DNA from: CBDCKR01 sp964572045
Lineage (GTDB): Bacteria; Gemmatimonadota; Gemmatimonadetes; Longimicrobiales; Gaopeijiaceae
DNA length: 39,594 bases
Direction: 5' to 3'
Assembly: GCA_964572045.1 (NCBI GenBank)
Contig: CAZNEI010000024.1
Location: 1-39,594, forward strand
Below the pieces are notes generated by a model that was given only the letters and a program-made list of their open reading frames with translations, did no database searches and was not told the origin of the DNA. Position numbers and translations under genes: made by a program. Below, in pieces: positions 25,017 to 33,008 of this stretch. Positions within the stretch are counted from its first letter, which is position 1, and every line of letters begins with the position of its first letter.

Positions 25017-26954
25017 CTACCGACGTCCCTCCGCACGGGGACGTGGGCCGGGCACGCCGGGACGACGTCCATCCAGCCCCGATCGCCAAGGATCGTTCAC
25101 TCCGGCACCCTCGCAAACGTCGCCCGTGTCAAGAAAGTGCGTGTGAAGGCACTCCAGCGTCGAGCCCAGGCTCTGCAGCAGCTCCACCGTCTCCGGGTAG
25201 GCCACGCGCGTAAAGAACCCGCCCCGGCCACCGCGGGCCATGTCGGCGGTCGACTGACCCAGCCGCGTGAGTGCCCGCACGTCGGCTCCCTGCTCGACAA
25301 GATACCCGATCATCTCGTTGTCGCCGCGCGACGCCGCGTAGTGCAGCGGGGTGTACATCCACGAATCGCGCGTATTCACGTCGGCCCCGTGTTCCTCGAC
25401 CAAGTACCTTACCGCGGCAAGAAACTGGTTCGGAGCGTTTCGCACGCTGAACGCTCCTAGCCCAAGGTAGCCCCCGCCCGCAGCGGCGTGAATCGGATAG
25501 GCGTTCTCGACGCCCTCGGGGATCGACGGCAAGCCGGAGTCCTCCTGCTGCCTCCCATCCTGCTGCCTGCGCTCCCGCATACCGATGGCGGGCCAGTGGG
25601 TCGGGGTCGTCGGGTCGGCACCGTAAGAGGAGAGCAACCGCATCGCCGGTACATCTTGGGCGAAGGCGGCCCGCCAAAAGGGCGTCGCGCCCGTGAGGTC
25701 GATTCCCATCTTCGTGAGACCGAACTCCCAGTACCACAGATGAGTGTTGAGCCGAATATTGGGGTCGGCCCCAGCCTCCAAGAGTGCCTTCATCACTTCC
25801 AGATACTCTGCCTGCTGATCGTCGTGCGCCCGGGGCTGCGGATAGTTGGACTTGGGAGCCCATTGCGTCTGAAGCGCCGCGAAGAGCGGAGTGATTCCGT
25901 CGACGAGAGCCGCGATGTTGGGATCCGCGCCACGCTCTACCAGGAGCGTCGAGACATCGAAGTGGCCATTCAACGTCGCCATCAAGAGAGGGCTGGTGTG
26001 GTCGGCGCTCGTTTGATCGATGTCTGCGCCTCCCTCTAGGAGTGCGTGTGTCGACTCCGCGGCACCCTCCCGGGCGGCGTAGAGCAGAGCGGACATGCCG
26101 CCGGTCATCCCCACGAGCACCTCCCGGTAGGGAGGTCGGACAATTGGAGGGCCCCCGGGATAATCGGGTCTCAGGATCGAGAGTCCCTCCGGGTCGACGG
26201 GTCCCGGATCGTAGCCAGACATCAGAAACTGACGCTGAGCCGTGATGATGGCCTGTACCTGCGCGGGCGTCGGCTCCCAGCCCTCTTCGGCGCCCTCGAT
26301 CTCTCGAAGCTCGTCGAGCGCCTCTCTCAGGCGACGGGCTGCCTCACGATCGACGGCCACGCTGCGGAGCACGTCGACCGACTTCGTGCGCGCGTTGGGG
26401 TCAGCACCGTGCTCAAGCAGCGTCAGAACAGCCTCGGCACGGTTGTCTGCGGCGGCAAACATCAGCGGCGTCTGTCCAGACGACGCCTCGCGCGCGTCGA
26501 CGTCGGCGCCTGCCCTCAGGAGTGCCTTTGCGACGCCCGAGCCGTCGACCGCAGCAGCAGCCAAGTGAAGCGGGGTGACCTGCGTGTTGGTCGTGGTGGC
26601 ATGCGGGTCGGCACCCGCTTCGAGGAGCGCCCGCGCGATCGAGGAGCTTCCGCGGCGGCTCGCCAGATGCAACGGGGTGTAGTTGCCGACGCGGGTCTTG
26701 GCCTCCACATCGGCTCCCCCTGAGAGCAGCAGAAGCGTGACGTGGGCGTGCCCTCGTTCAGCAGCCCAGTGAAGCGCCGTCATCCCGTCGCCCGCCGCTT
26801 CGTTCGGATCAGCGCCCGACGCCAGCAAGGTTCGCACGACCTCCACGTCGCCGTTCTTCGCCGCGTCGAGAAGCGACTCCTCGATCGTCTCGGCGGCCGT
26901 CGCACTGAATACGATCGCCAACCCCACCACGCCTGCCGACTTGAGGCGCGTCAC
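25017..26954 (-). CDS. Exported ankyrin-repeat protein
   Basis: A 645-aa protein with a Sec signal peptide (GVVGLAIVFSATAAE). It has two ankyrin blocks. The first holds five repeats (about residues 28-190, for example GMTALHWAAERGHAHVTLLLLSGGADV). The second starts near 275 (MSALLYAAREGAAESTHALLEGGADI), with degenerate, longer repeats and ends with TPLHYAASRGDNEMIGYLVEQGADV (about 550-580). A helical spacer (about 195-260) separates the blocks. The tail is Arg/Pro/Gly-rich. The GTG start overlaps the DUF1552 stop as GTGA, so translation is probably coupled. It is the third gene of the DUF1592-DUF1552-ankyrin operon. A periplasmic binding scaffold for the first two proteins is an inference. 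Confidence 0.92.
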   Translation of the reverse strand: MTRLKSAGVVGLAIVFSATAAETIEESLLDAAKNGDVEVVRTLLASGADPNEAAGDGMTALHWAAERGHAHVTLLLLSGGADVEAKTRVGNYTPLHLASRRGSSSIARALLEAGADPHATTTNTQVTPLHLAAAAVDGSGVAKALLRAGADVDAREASSGQTPLMFAAADNRAEAVLTLLEHGADPNARTKSVDVLRSVAVDREAARRLREALDELREIEGAEEGWEPTPAQVQAIITAQRQFLMSGYDPGPVDPEGLSILRPDYPGGPPIVRPPYREVLVGMTGGMSALLYAAREGAAESTHALLEGGADIDQTSADHTSPLLMATLNGHFDVSTLLVERGADPNIAALVDGITPLFAALQTQWAPKSNYPQPRAHDDQQAEYLEVMKALLEAGADPNIRLNTHLWYWEFGLTKMGIDLTGATPFWRAAFAQDVPAMRLLSSYGADPTTPTHWPAIGMRERRQQDGRQQEDSGLPSIPEGVENAYPIHAAAGGGYLGLGAFSVRNAPNQFLAAVRYLVEEHGADVNTRDSWMYTPLHYAASRGDNEMIGYLVEQGADVRALTRLGQSTADMARGGRGGFFTRVAYPETVELLQSLGSTLECLHTHFLDTGDVCEGAGVNDPWRSGLDGRRPGVPGPRPRAEGRR

Positions 26955-28378
26955 GCTCCCCTCTCCTCCACGGAGACCCCACCTCGCGGAAAGCTCAGAT
27001 CGAACGATCCCGTGCTGTCGCCGAAGCTCTCAATCTCCTCGTGTCCCAGGCGGTGCATCAAGGTCAGGAAGACGTTCGCCATGGGCGTACCGCGCGGAGC
27101 CCGGAGATGCATCCCACCCTCGAGCGCCCCGTTCGCATGACCCATGAGAAGCAGCGGGCAGCGACGGTGATTGTGGAGGTTCGGATCGGCCATCGGCGAG
27201 CCCCAGATGATCGCTGTCTTCTCAAGAAGAGACGACTCGCCGTCCATCGTGTCGCGCATCTTGGCGAGGAAGTAGCTGAGCTGGCTCGTGCGGTACGTGT
27301 TGATCTTGTTAAAGTCCAAGATGTCCGAGTGAACGTTCCCGTGGTGAGACGCCCCGTGGAAGCTCTTGTTCGTGCCACTCTGCGGATGGGTGCGGTTCGA
27401 CTGATCGAAGCCCGTCTTGAACGAAATCACGCGCGTCAGGTCCGACTGCAGCGCGAGCACCTGCAGGTCGAACATCAGCCGCATGTGCTCCTCCCACGAG
27501 TCGGGCACGCCGGAGGGCGCCTCGGGCATCTCACGCTCCTCACCGCTCGTGTTGCGAGCCTCGACGAGGTCGATCCGGCGTTCGATCTCTCGTATGTGGG
27601 TGACGTACTCGTCGAGCGCCGCGCGATCCACAGCCCCAATGTGGCGCCTGAGCCGCGCCACGTCGGCCGCGATCCAGTCGATGAGGCTGCGGTCCGTCCT
27701 CCGCCGGGCTGCCCTGTCCTCTGCTGTGTCGCCGGCTCCGAAGAGTCGTTCGAAGACCACGCGCGGTTCCCGAATGGCGGGAAGGGGCCGGTTCGGTGAG
27801 GCCCAGGCCAACGACGTGGTGTACGCACAGTGGTAGTTGTAGGCGCAGCCGCCGCCCCGATCGATGCCCTCGATACAGAGCTCCAGCGAAGGCAGGGCAG
27901 TCTCTCGCCCAAACCGCCGCGCATGAAGCTGGTCGAGCGAGGTGCCCAGGAAGAGGTCGGAGCCCTGCGTCTGCTTGGGATGAGCCTGGGTCAGGAATAC
28001 GCACGTCGACCGGTCGTGGTCGCCTCCGATCTCCTCGGCCCTGTAGGCCTCGGCCATGCGGCAGTCCGTATCGCTGACGATCGTCATGTAGTCACGGAAT
28101 TCTTCCAGCGGCTTGAGCTGGCTTAGCTGGCCGAACTCGAAATCGCGGCCGACCTGGGCGGGGGCGAACAAGGATTGGGTGTCACCCCAGTCGTTCGACC
28201 CAGCCGAGCCCATTGATTCCTCGATACACACCAGTCTGGCCGAGCCCGGTGCTCGGCTCCGGTCCCGCCATGGGCGTCCGGCCGGGACCATCGCCTCCAA
28301 GAATGGCAGGGCGACGGCGGCACCGGCACCGCGGATGAACGTTCGTCGGGGAAGGTGTTTGCCTGTGATGAACTCCAT
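26951..28378 (-). CDS. DUF1552 Tat-exported protein
   Basis: This 475-aa protein has a twin-arginine signal, RRTFIRGAGAAVALPFL (11-27), so it is folded in the cytoplasm and exported, probably with a cofactor. Segments such as DTQSLFAPAQVGRDFEFGQLSQLKPL, GGDHDRSTCVFLTQAHPKQTQGSDL, SLELCIEGIDRGGGCAYNYHCAYTT and HPQSGTNKSFHGASHHG, followed by LNHHRRCPLLLMG-like text near the C-terminus (NLHNHRRCPLLL), match DUF1552. The family is related in layout to the DUF1501 sulfatase-like proteins, but its chemistry is unknown to me. It lies 4 nt downstream of the DUF1592 gene and overlaps the ankyrin gene. Confidence 0.93.
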   Translation of the reverse strand: MEFITGKHLPRRTFIRGAGAAVALPFLEAMVPAGRPWRDRSRAPGSARLVCIEESMGSAGSNDWGDTQSLFAPAQVGRDFEFGQLSQLKPLEEFRDYMTIVSDTDCRMAEAYRAEEIGGDHDRSTCVFLTQAHPKQTQGSDLFLGTSLDQLHARRFGRETALPSLELCIEGIDRGGGCAYNYHCAYTTSLAWASPNRPLPAIREPRVVFERLFGAGDTAEDRAARRRTDRSLIDWIAADVARLRRHIGAVDRAALDEYVTHIREIERRIDLVEARNTSGEEREMPEAPSGVPDSWEEHMRLMFDLQVLALQSDLTRVISFKTGFDQSNRTHPQSGTNKSFHGASHHGNVHSDILDFNKINTYRTSQLSYFLAKMRDTMDGESSLLEKTAIIWGSPMADPNLHNHRRCPLLLMGHANGALEGGMHLRAPRGTPMANVFLTLMHRLGHEEIESFGDSTGSFDLSFPRGGVSVEERGA

Positions 28379-28382
28379 AGTA

Positions 28383-31010
28383 CTACATCCCTTGCTGGGG
28401 TTCGTCTGCTACGGCCTGCGCCTCCATCATCTGGAACGGGTCGCTCTGCACCACGCCCAATATGAACGCAGACATTCGATACTCTTGCGCTTCGGCCTCC
28501 CGCACGATCGCCCGAATCGCGGGTTGGTCGAAATACTCGACGCGCCGGCCCATGGCGTAGGCGAGTAGATTGGCCGTGAAGTTCCTTACCAACGGGATCG
28601 GGCGCTTGAGGAGCACCTCCGTGAGCTCGCTGGGCGTGCGCACATCGGTGCCGTCATAAAAGGTGCCGCGGGTGTCGAGCGGCACGCCGTTCTCCCGGAA
28701 CCGGTACCGGCCCGTCACGTCGTAGCTGTCGAGGGCCAAGCCGATCGGGTCCATGAAGCGGTGACAGGCGTTGCAGGTCGGATTCGCCCGATGCATCTCC
28801 ATCCGCTCGCGTGTCGTGAGGGGCCGACCGTTCGAGGAGCCCTCGGTCGCCTCAAAAGCCGGCACGTTGGGCGGTGGCGGTGGCGGTGGTGTGCCCATGA
28901 GCACTTCCATCACCCACTTGCCGCGCAGCACCGGCGAGGTCCTCGAAGACATGGACGTGAGAAGCAAGACACTCCCGTGGCTCAGAACGCCTCGGCGCGT
29001 GTTCGGCGGGTAAGCGACGTGCCGGAACTCTTCGCCCGACAGGCCTGGGATCCCGTAGTGGCGGGCCAACCGCTCGTTCATGAAGCTGTAGTCGGCGGTG
29101 AAGAGTTCTAGAACACTTCGGTCTTCCCGAACAAGGTGCTCGAAGAGCAGTTGCGTCTCACGCACCATGTCGTCGCGGAGCTGACCCGTGAAGTCGGGAT
29201 AGAGGAACGGCTCTGGCTGGTTCTTCTTGGTGTCCTGAAGGCGCAGCCATTGCGCAGCGAAGCGCCAGGCGAGGGCCGAGGCGCGCTCGTCCGCGAGCAT
29301 GCGCTTGACCTCCCGCTCTAGGACACCCGGTTCCCCAAGTCGCCCCGAGGCGGCCAAGCCGATGAGCTCTTCATCAGGGCCGGTGGCCCAGAGGAAGAAC
29401 GACAAGCGCGACGCGAGGTCGAGGTCGCTCAGCCGGAAGTGGTCGCCCGACCCGACACCGTCGGGCTCGCGCTCGAGTCGGAAGATGAACGACGGGCTCG
29501 CCAGAATTGCCTGAATCCCCGTGCGCACACCGATCTCGAAGCCCCTTTCGGTGGCGGCGTCCTCGTAGAACGAGAGCGGCCCTACAAGATCCTCTTCGCT
29601 GACTGGCCGTCGATACGCCTGTCGGGCAAGGCGCGAGAGGATCTCGGTGGCGCAGGCGCGGTCTTCGGACGGGTCCGCCGAGTCGGGATAGCAGGTGAAG
29701 ATTCTCCTCCGGCTCGGCGTCTCGGATACGCCGAAGGTAGAGATCGGCCCCGTGATCACCAGCTCGCTCAAGTGCGGGAGGGCCGTGATTCCATAATTCG
29801 CCCAGGCCTGCGAGTCCTCGCCGCCAACGAACGACCAATTGAACGGGCTGAATCGATCCTCGTAGGGGCCGTCGATCGTCCGGACGAAAGCCGCCGCGAT
29901 CTGGCGCTGGCCGGACCGGATGAAGATCGGCTCGGTCTTGATCGGGAGGCTGGAGCCTCCGTTGTGCTCGAGCGCCAACTGCGCCACGGGCTCCCCGTCG
30001 ATGGTGACGTCGATCGTCTCAGAGCCCCTACCCCGACCGAAGAGCGTCTCGATCCGCAAGACGTACTCGCCGTCGGCCGGAAAGTCGTGCGTCACGACCA
30101 TCCCACCCCGTGTTCCGAAGGGTGTCCCCTCGATCCGGTCCCACGCGTGCTGCGAGACCTCAATCGGGTTCGTGTATTTGGTCGACGTCGAGGCCGCCTG
30201 CGGGTTGCCCACAGCAAGCCGACTGATGTCGGTCGCGGCCCTCAGGTACGACTCCATCAGAGTGACCGACAGTCCCTGGGCGTCGGACATATTATCGAAG
30301 CTCCCCAGGTATGTGTCTGGAGGGAGCCAGCGGCCAGCGTCGATCCCCAAGTCGAAGAGGTCCCGGACAACCCGGGCGTATTCGGCTCGGTTCAGCCTTT
30401 GAAACCTGCGGAAGCCCAGCCTCGGATGCTTGGCGGCCGCATCATCAATGGTCTCCTCAAGAGTCTCCACTAGCACAAGGAGCGTATCGGGAGCCGGACG
30501 TGGGGCTCCGGGCGGAGGCATCATCCCGGCCCGGAGCTTGACGATCATCTTCTCGGCCGTCTCAGCCCGCTCCACCGCCCGCTCGACCTGGAAGTCTTGG
30601 AGCGACATGTTGCCCGTCAACATCACATCGTTGTGGCACACCAGGCAGTACTGACGGATGACGGCGTCTAGAGACTCGGACAGGACGGCCGGCGCTGCGG
30701 TGGCCGGGGCATCGCCAGGGGCGGGACGCTCACCGACCAGCTTCTCCATCACCGGAGCCGCACCTAGAGCCGACGCCTCGCCGGACAAGCTCTCTACGTA
30801 ATCGTCGAGTGCCGACTTCAGAGCTTCGGACGAGGATCCGACAGGCACCGGCTCAGCGACCCCGTTGGTGGCAGAGACCGATTGTACCACTCCTCGACCG
30901 GGAACAGACAGGCGCACCCCCTGCTCCTGACTCGGAACAGATCCGGCGTGCCCACCAAGACTGGCGAGCACGGGCAGCACAACGGCCGCAATAGCGATGG
31001 GCCTTCTCAT
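28383..31010 (-). CDS. DUF1592-type c-heme protein (DUF1587/1592/1588/1585)
   Basis: An 875-aa exported protein, signal peptide about residues 1-24, with a Ser/Ala/Pro-rich linker to about residue 110. A planctomycete-type cytochrome c domain carries CLVCH (122-126). Then come DUF1587 (FQRLNRAEYARVVRDLFDL, from about 203), a PA14/carbohydrate-binding-like region (about 305-400, GEYVLRIETLFGRGRGSETIDVTIDGEPVAQL), DUF1595/DUF1592 (about 470-650, ASPSFIFRLERE and DLDLASRLSFFLWATGPDEEL), DUF1588 (HVAYPPNTRRGVLSHGSVLL to PTCNACHRFMDPIGLALDSYD, second heme-like CNACH at 746-750) and DUF1585 (about 795-865). It is the first gene of a three-gene operon with DUF1552 and the ankyrin protein. The substrate is unknown. 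A periplasmic oxidative or electron-transfer role is inferred. Confidence 0.93.
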   Translation of the reverse strand: MRRPIAIAAVVLPVLASLGGHAGSVPSQEQGVRLSVPGRGVVQSVSATNGVAEPVPVGSSSEALKSALDDYVESLSGEASALGAAPVMEKLVGERPAPGDAPATAAPAVLSESLDAVIRQYCLVCHNDVMLTGNMSLQDFQVERAVERAETAEKMIVKLRAGMMPPPGAPRPAPDTLLVLVETLEETIDDAAAKHPRLGFRRFQRLNRAEYARVVRDLFDLGIDAGRWLPPDTYLGSFDNMSDAQGLSVTLMESYLRAATDISRLAVGNPQAASTSTKYTNPIEVSQHAWDRIEGTPFGTRGGMVVTHDFPADGEYVLRIETLFGRGRGSETIDVTIDGEPVAQLALEHNGGSSLPIKTEPIFIRSGQRQIAAAFVRTIDGPYEDRFSPFNWSFVGGEDSQAWANYGITALPHLSELVITGPISTFGVSETPSRRRIFTCYPDSADPSEDRACATEILSRLARQAYRRPVSEEDLVGPLSFYEDAATERGFEIGVRTGIQAILASPSFIFRLEREPDGVGSGDHFRLSDLDLASRLSFFLWATGPDEELIGLAASGRLGEPGVLEREVKRMLADERASALAWRFAAQWLRLQDTKKNQPEPFLYPDFTGQLRDDMVRETQLLFEHLVREDRSVLELFTADYSFMNERLARHYGIPGLSGEEFRHVAYPPNTRRGVLSHGSVLLLTSMSSRTSPVLRGKWVMEVLMGTPPPPPPPNVPAFEATEGSSNGRPLTTRERMEMHRANPTCNACHRFMDPIGLALDSYDVTGRYRFRENGVPLDTRGTFYDGTDVRTPSELTEVLLKRPIPLVRNFTANLLAYAMGRRVEYFDQPAIRAIVREAEAQEYRMSAFILGVVQSDPFQMMEAQAVADEPQQGM

Positions 31011-31354
31011 TCCATGTCTTCCACGGCCATCCTCACGGAGTCACCGGCGTGGAGCCATCTCCCACGGCTTATCGTGAGGGACCGACCCATCTTCTCTACC
31101 TCTCGCAAGGCCGGTCTTGCCGATGAGAATGGCCCGATCGCCGTGCGGAGTCGTCCCAAGGGGACGGGAACGGATCGCGCAAGGACCGGAACTCCGCCAA
31201 CGCTCAGCTTCGCGCGTGCCTCCGCCGTGCGTTGGCCAGGGTGCAGAAGAGAGGCAGCCTATGGCCGTCTAGGCCATAGGCTGCCAGCCCCTCTCGGACA
31301 GAGAGCCGTCGGACCCCGATGACGCTGACGCGTTCGTCGAAAGTGACTTCAGCT
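31011..31354. other. Intergenic region with one strong terminator hairpin
   Basis: About 345 nt between the DUF1592 start and the end of the small membrane protein, both on the minus strand. The only clear element is the long inverted repeat at 31253-31285. No gene is supported. Confidence 0.5.
31253..31285 (-). terminator. Perfect 14-bp inverted repeat, likely terminator
   Basis: GGCAGCCTATGGCC (31253-31266) and GGCCATAGGCTGCC (31272-31285) are exact inverses across a 5-nt loop. On the minus strand the hairpin lies about 70 nt past the stop of the small membrane protein and is followed by TCTCTTCT, a pyrimidine-rich tail. This is the best terminator candidate in the window. Confidence 0.7.
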
Positions 31355-31672
31355 TCAGTCTTTCATGACCGCGAACAGGCTCTTCCCCGTGACGACCACG
31401 ACCGCACCGCCCAGGAGCATCACCAGGTTCGCGATGATGTCGGTCAGAACGGAGCCGACCGCCGGGATCCCTGAGAGGGCCTCGGCCGCCAAGATCAGCG
31501 CGATCGCCGCGACGAGGAACGTATGGCTCTCATCGTCAGTGACGTTAAAGTACCCGACGATCAGGCCAAGCACCGCGAGTGCCCAGCCAAACCAGGCTTG
31601 CTCGATGCCCAAGCCTCCGACCACGGCAATCACGAGGCCAACAGCCACGGAGCCTTTCCCGACTAGTGCCAT
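31355..31672 (-). CDS. Small integral membrane protein (105 aa), unrecognised
   Basis: The ATG at 31672 has an excellent ribosome site (GAGGAGGA). The protein has about four hydrophobic helices: VAVGLVIAVVGGLGIEQAWFGWALAVLGLIVGYF (two), FLVAAIALILAAEALSGI and IANLVMLLGGAVVVVTGKSLF. A short polar loop with DDESH lies in the middle. I do not recognise a family. The frame remains open 221 codons upstream, but that part is Arg/Pro/Ser-rich and not real protein. The gene is followed by the strong hairpin at 31253-31285, so it is a single-gene transcript. Confidence 0.75.
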   Translation of the reverse strand: MALVGKGSVAVGLVIAVVGGLGIEQAWFGWALAVLGLIVGYFNVTDDESHTFLVAAIALILAAEALSGIPAVGSVLTDIIANLVMLLGGAVVVVTGKSLFAVMKD

Positions 31673-32383
31673 TCTTCCTCCTCGCCTAGGGATTAGATCC
31701 GGTGATATGTGCGACGTGACGGCCGCTCTTGTCAAGCGCGGGGTCGAGGACTGCGCCCCACCAGAGTCTATGGAAGCGCCAATACGGAGCCGGGCGACGG
31801 AGTCGCACCGGGACGGCCGAAGGGTCTTCTCAGGGCTGTCCGAAGCACGCGGGATAGTCCGATCACCAGTCCGTACACCAGGCACCACTTGGGTCCGGTG
31901 CTCGGGCGATTTGAGGACCGGCACCCGAGGGGGATGGGGTGGGTCCGACGGACTTGCACCCACGTCGTGCTCCCCCCTAGATGCGAAAACCGGCCCCAGC
32001 TGCTCGGCCGAGCTCTTTCGAGACGGCTGGCGGCGGCGCGGACTCCACGAGCGCCGACGGGACGCCGATGTGCGAGGTTGGGGAGAGGACAAAGCAGATC
32101 GAGGTGCAGCCGCTGGAGGATGACGACCGGGAGGTGGTGACAGAGACTTTAGCCCCGGCTGCGCACGGTTTTGCCGGACCCGCGTGAGGGCCCGATCGGC
32201 GTTGAGACGATCGTCGACGATGACGAAGCTCCTCGGGTCACGATTGGGGATGCGCCGACGGTGCGGGACCACCGTAGTCTGAGCGGCGGCGATGCCGGCA
32301 TGGCTCCATGGAGCGGCGACGTGCCTACCGGTCACACTGGCGCCGACATCCGGATCGGCTCCAGTCTCATAGAAGGAGGTTCG
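31673..32383. other. About 700 bp without a convincing gene
   Basis: All open frames on both strands here are Arg/Ser/Pro-rich and show no membrane, signal or domain pattern. A segment near 31930-32020 resembles a T-arm on the minus strand but fails as a tRNA. It may contain the promoter of the small membrane protein or decayed sequence. Confidence 0.5.
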
Positions 32384-32539
32384 ATGTCCCGCTCATGGGG
32401 CCGTTCGACTTCCGCATCGGCGCCTTCCCTGGTCCCGACGTCGCAGCACGGACGAACTCATGCTGACGTGGGTCCACCCATCTCTCTCTTGGTCGGTGTC
32501 ACGCGACCTGAGCGTGTGGGCAACGTTGGCCATGGTTGA
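32384..32539 (+). CDS. Possible 51-aa reading frame with ideal ribosome site
   Basis: ATG at 32384 is preceded by AAGGAGG at 5-nt spacing. The peptide starts MSRSWGRSTSAS and ends VGNVGHG, with no domain, signal or membrane feature. The ribosome site is far better than expected by chance, but the composition resembles non-coding GC-rich DNA. It may be the start of a decayed or frameshifted gene. Confidence 0.25.
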   Translation: MSRSWGRSTSASAPSLVPTSQHGRTHADVGPPISLLVGVTRPERVGNVGHG

Positions 32540-32876
32540 GGCGAGCTGCAGCGACAAACGAGATCGACGGGGGCGCTCCACACGAGTCCTTCGACGCGGA
32601 GGTTAGGGATGGTGGAGGCGAGCGGGTGCCTGCTGTCGAGCGGAGGAGCCAGGCCTGGGACAAGAGCTCCGTGTCGGCAGTCAGTTGGCGGCGGAGCCGT
32701 TCCGCAAACGTGGGCCTGGAGGTCGAACGTCGGGACCACCGCTCGTTCGCCCACGCCTACGCCCTTGCGGCACACGGCACAATCCGGTTCTAATGCCGAT
32801 TCCACGGGTGGTTGGGTCTTCGGTCGCCTTGGGGGTGGCAGGCACTCCGGGAGGGCAAAAAAAATAAGGAGAGGCC

Positions 32877-33008
32877 GTGACCAAGAACACCGATGCCGCA
32901 ACCACTGGGGCTCTCGGCAGTAGGTCTCAGTGTCGGGCGGCGGGAGCGGTTGAACGGCCTGTGGCAGGAGTCTCCCCCAAGCAAAAAACGAATACAGCGG
33001 GATCCTAA
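32877..33008 (+). CDS. Possible 43-aa leader peptide overlapping the acyl-CoA synthetase start
   Basis: A GTG at 32877 with AAGGAG about 8 nt upstream opens a 43-codon frame (MTKNTDAATTGALG to QKTNTAGS) whose TAA overlaps the next ATG as TAATG. The acyl-CoA synthetase itself has only a weak ribosome site, so this frame could deliver ribosomes to it by coupled translation. The peptide is polar with no known domain. It may be a real leader or a coincidence. Confidence 0.35.
   Translation: MTKNTDAATTGALGSRSQCRAAGAVERPVAGVSPKQKTNTAGS

Noticed and set aside
31925..32035. tRNA-like segment on the minus strand
   Set aside because: A TGCAAGT loop resembles a T-loop and a GAGC-rich arm lies at the right distance, but only three of five T-stem pairs form, the D-arm loop is too short and no acceptor stem exists. 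A tmRNA end was also considered and lacks the other conserved parts.
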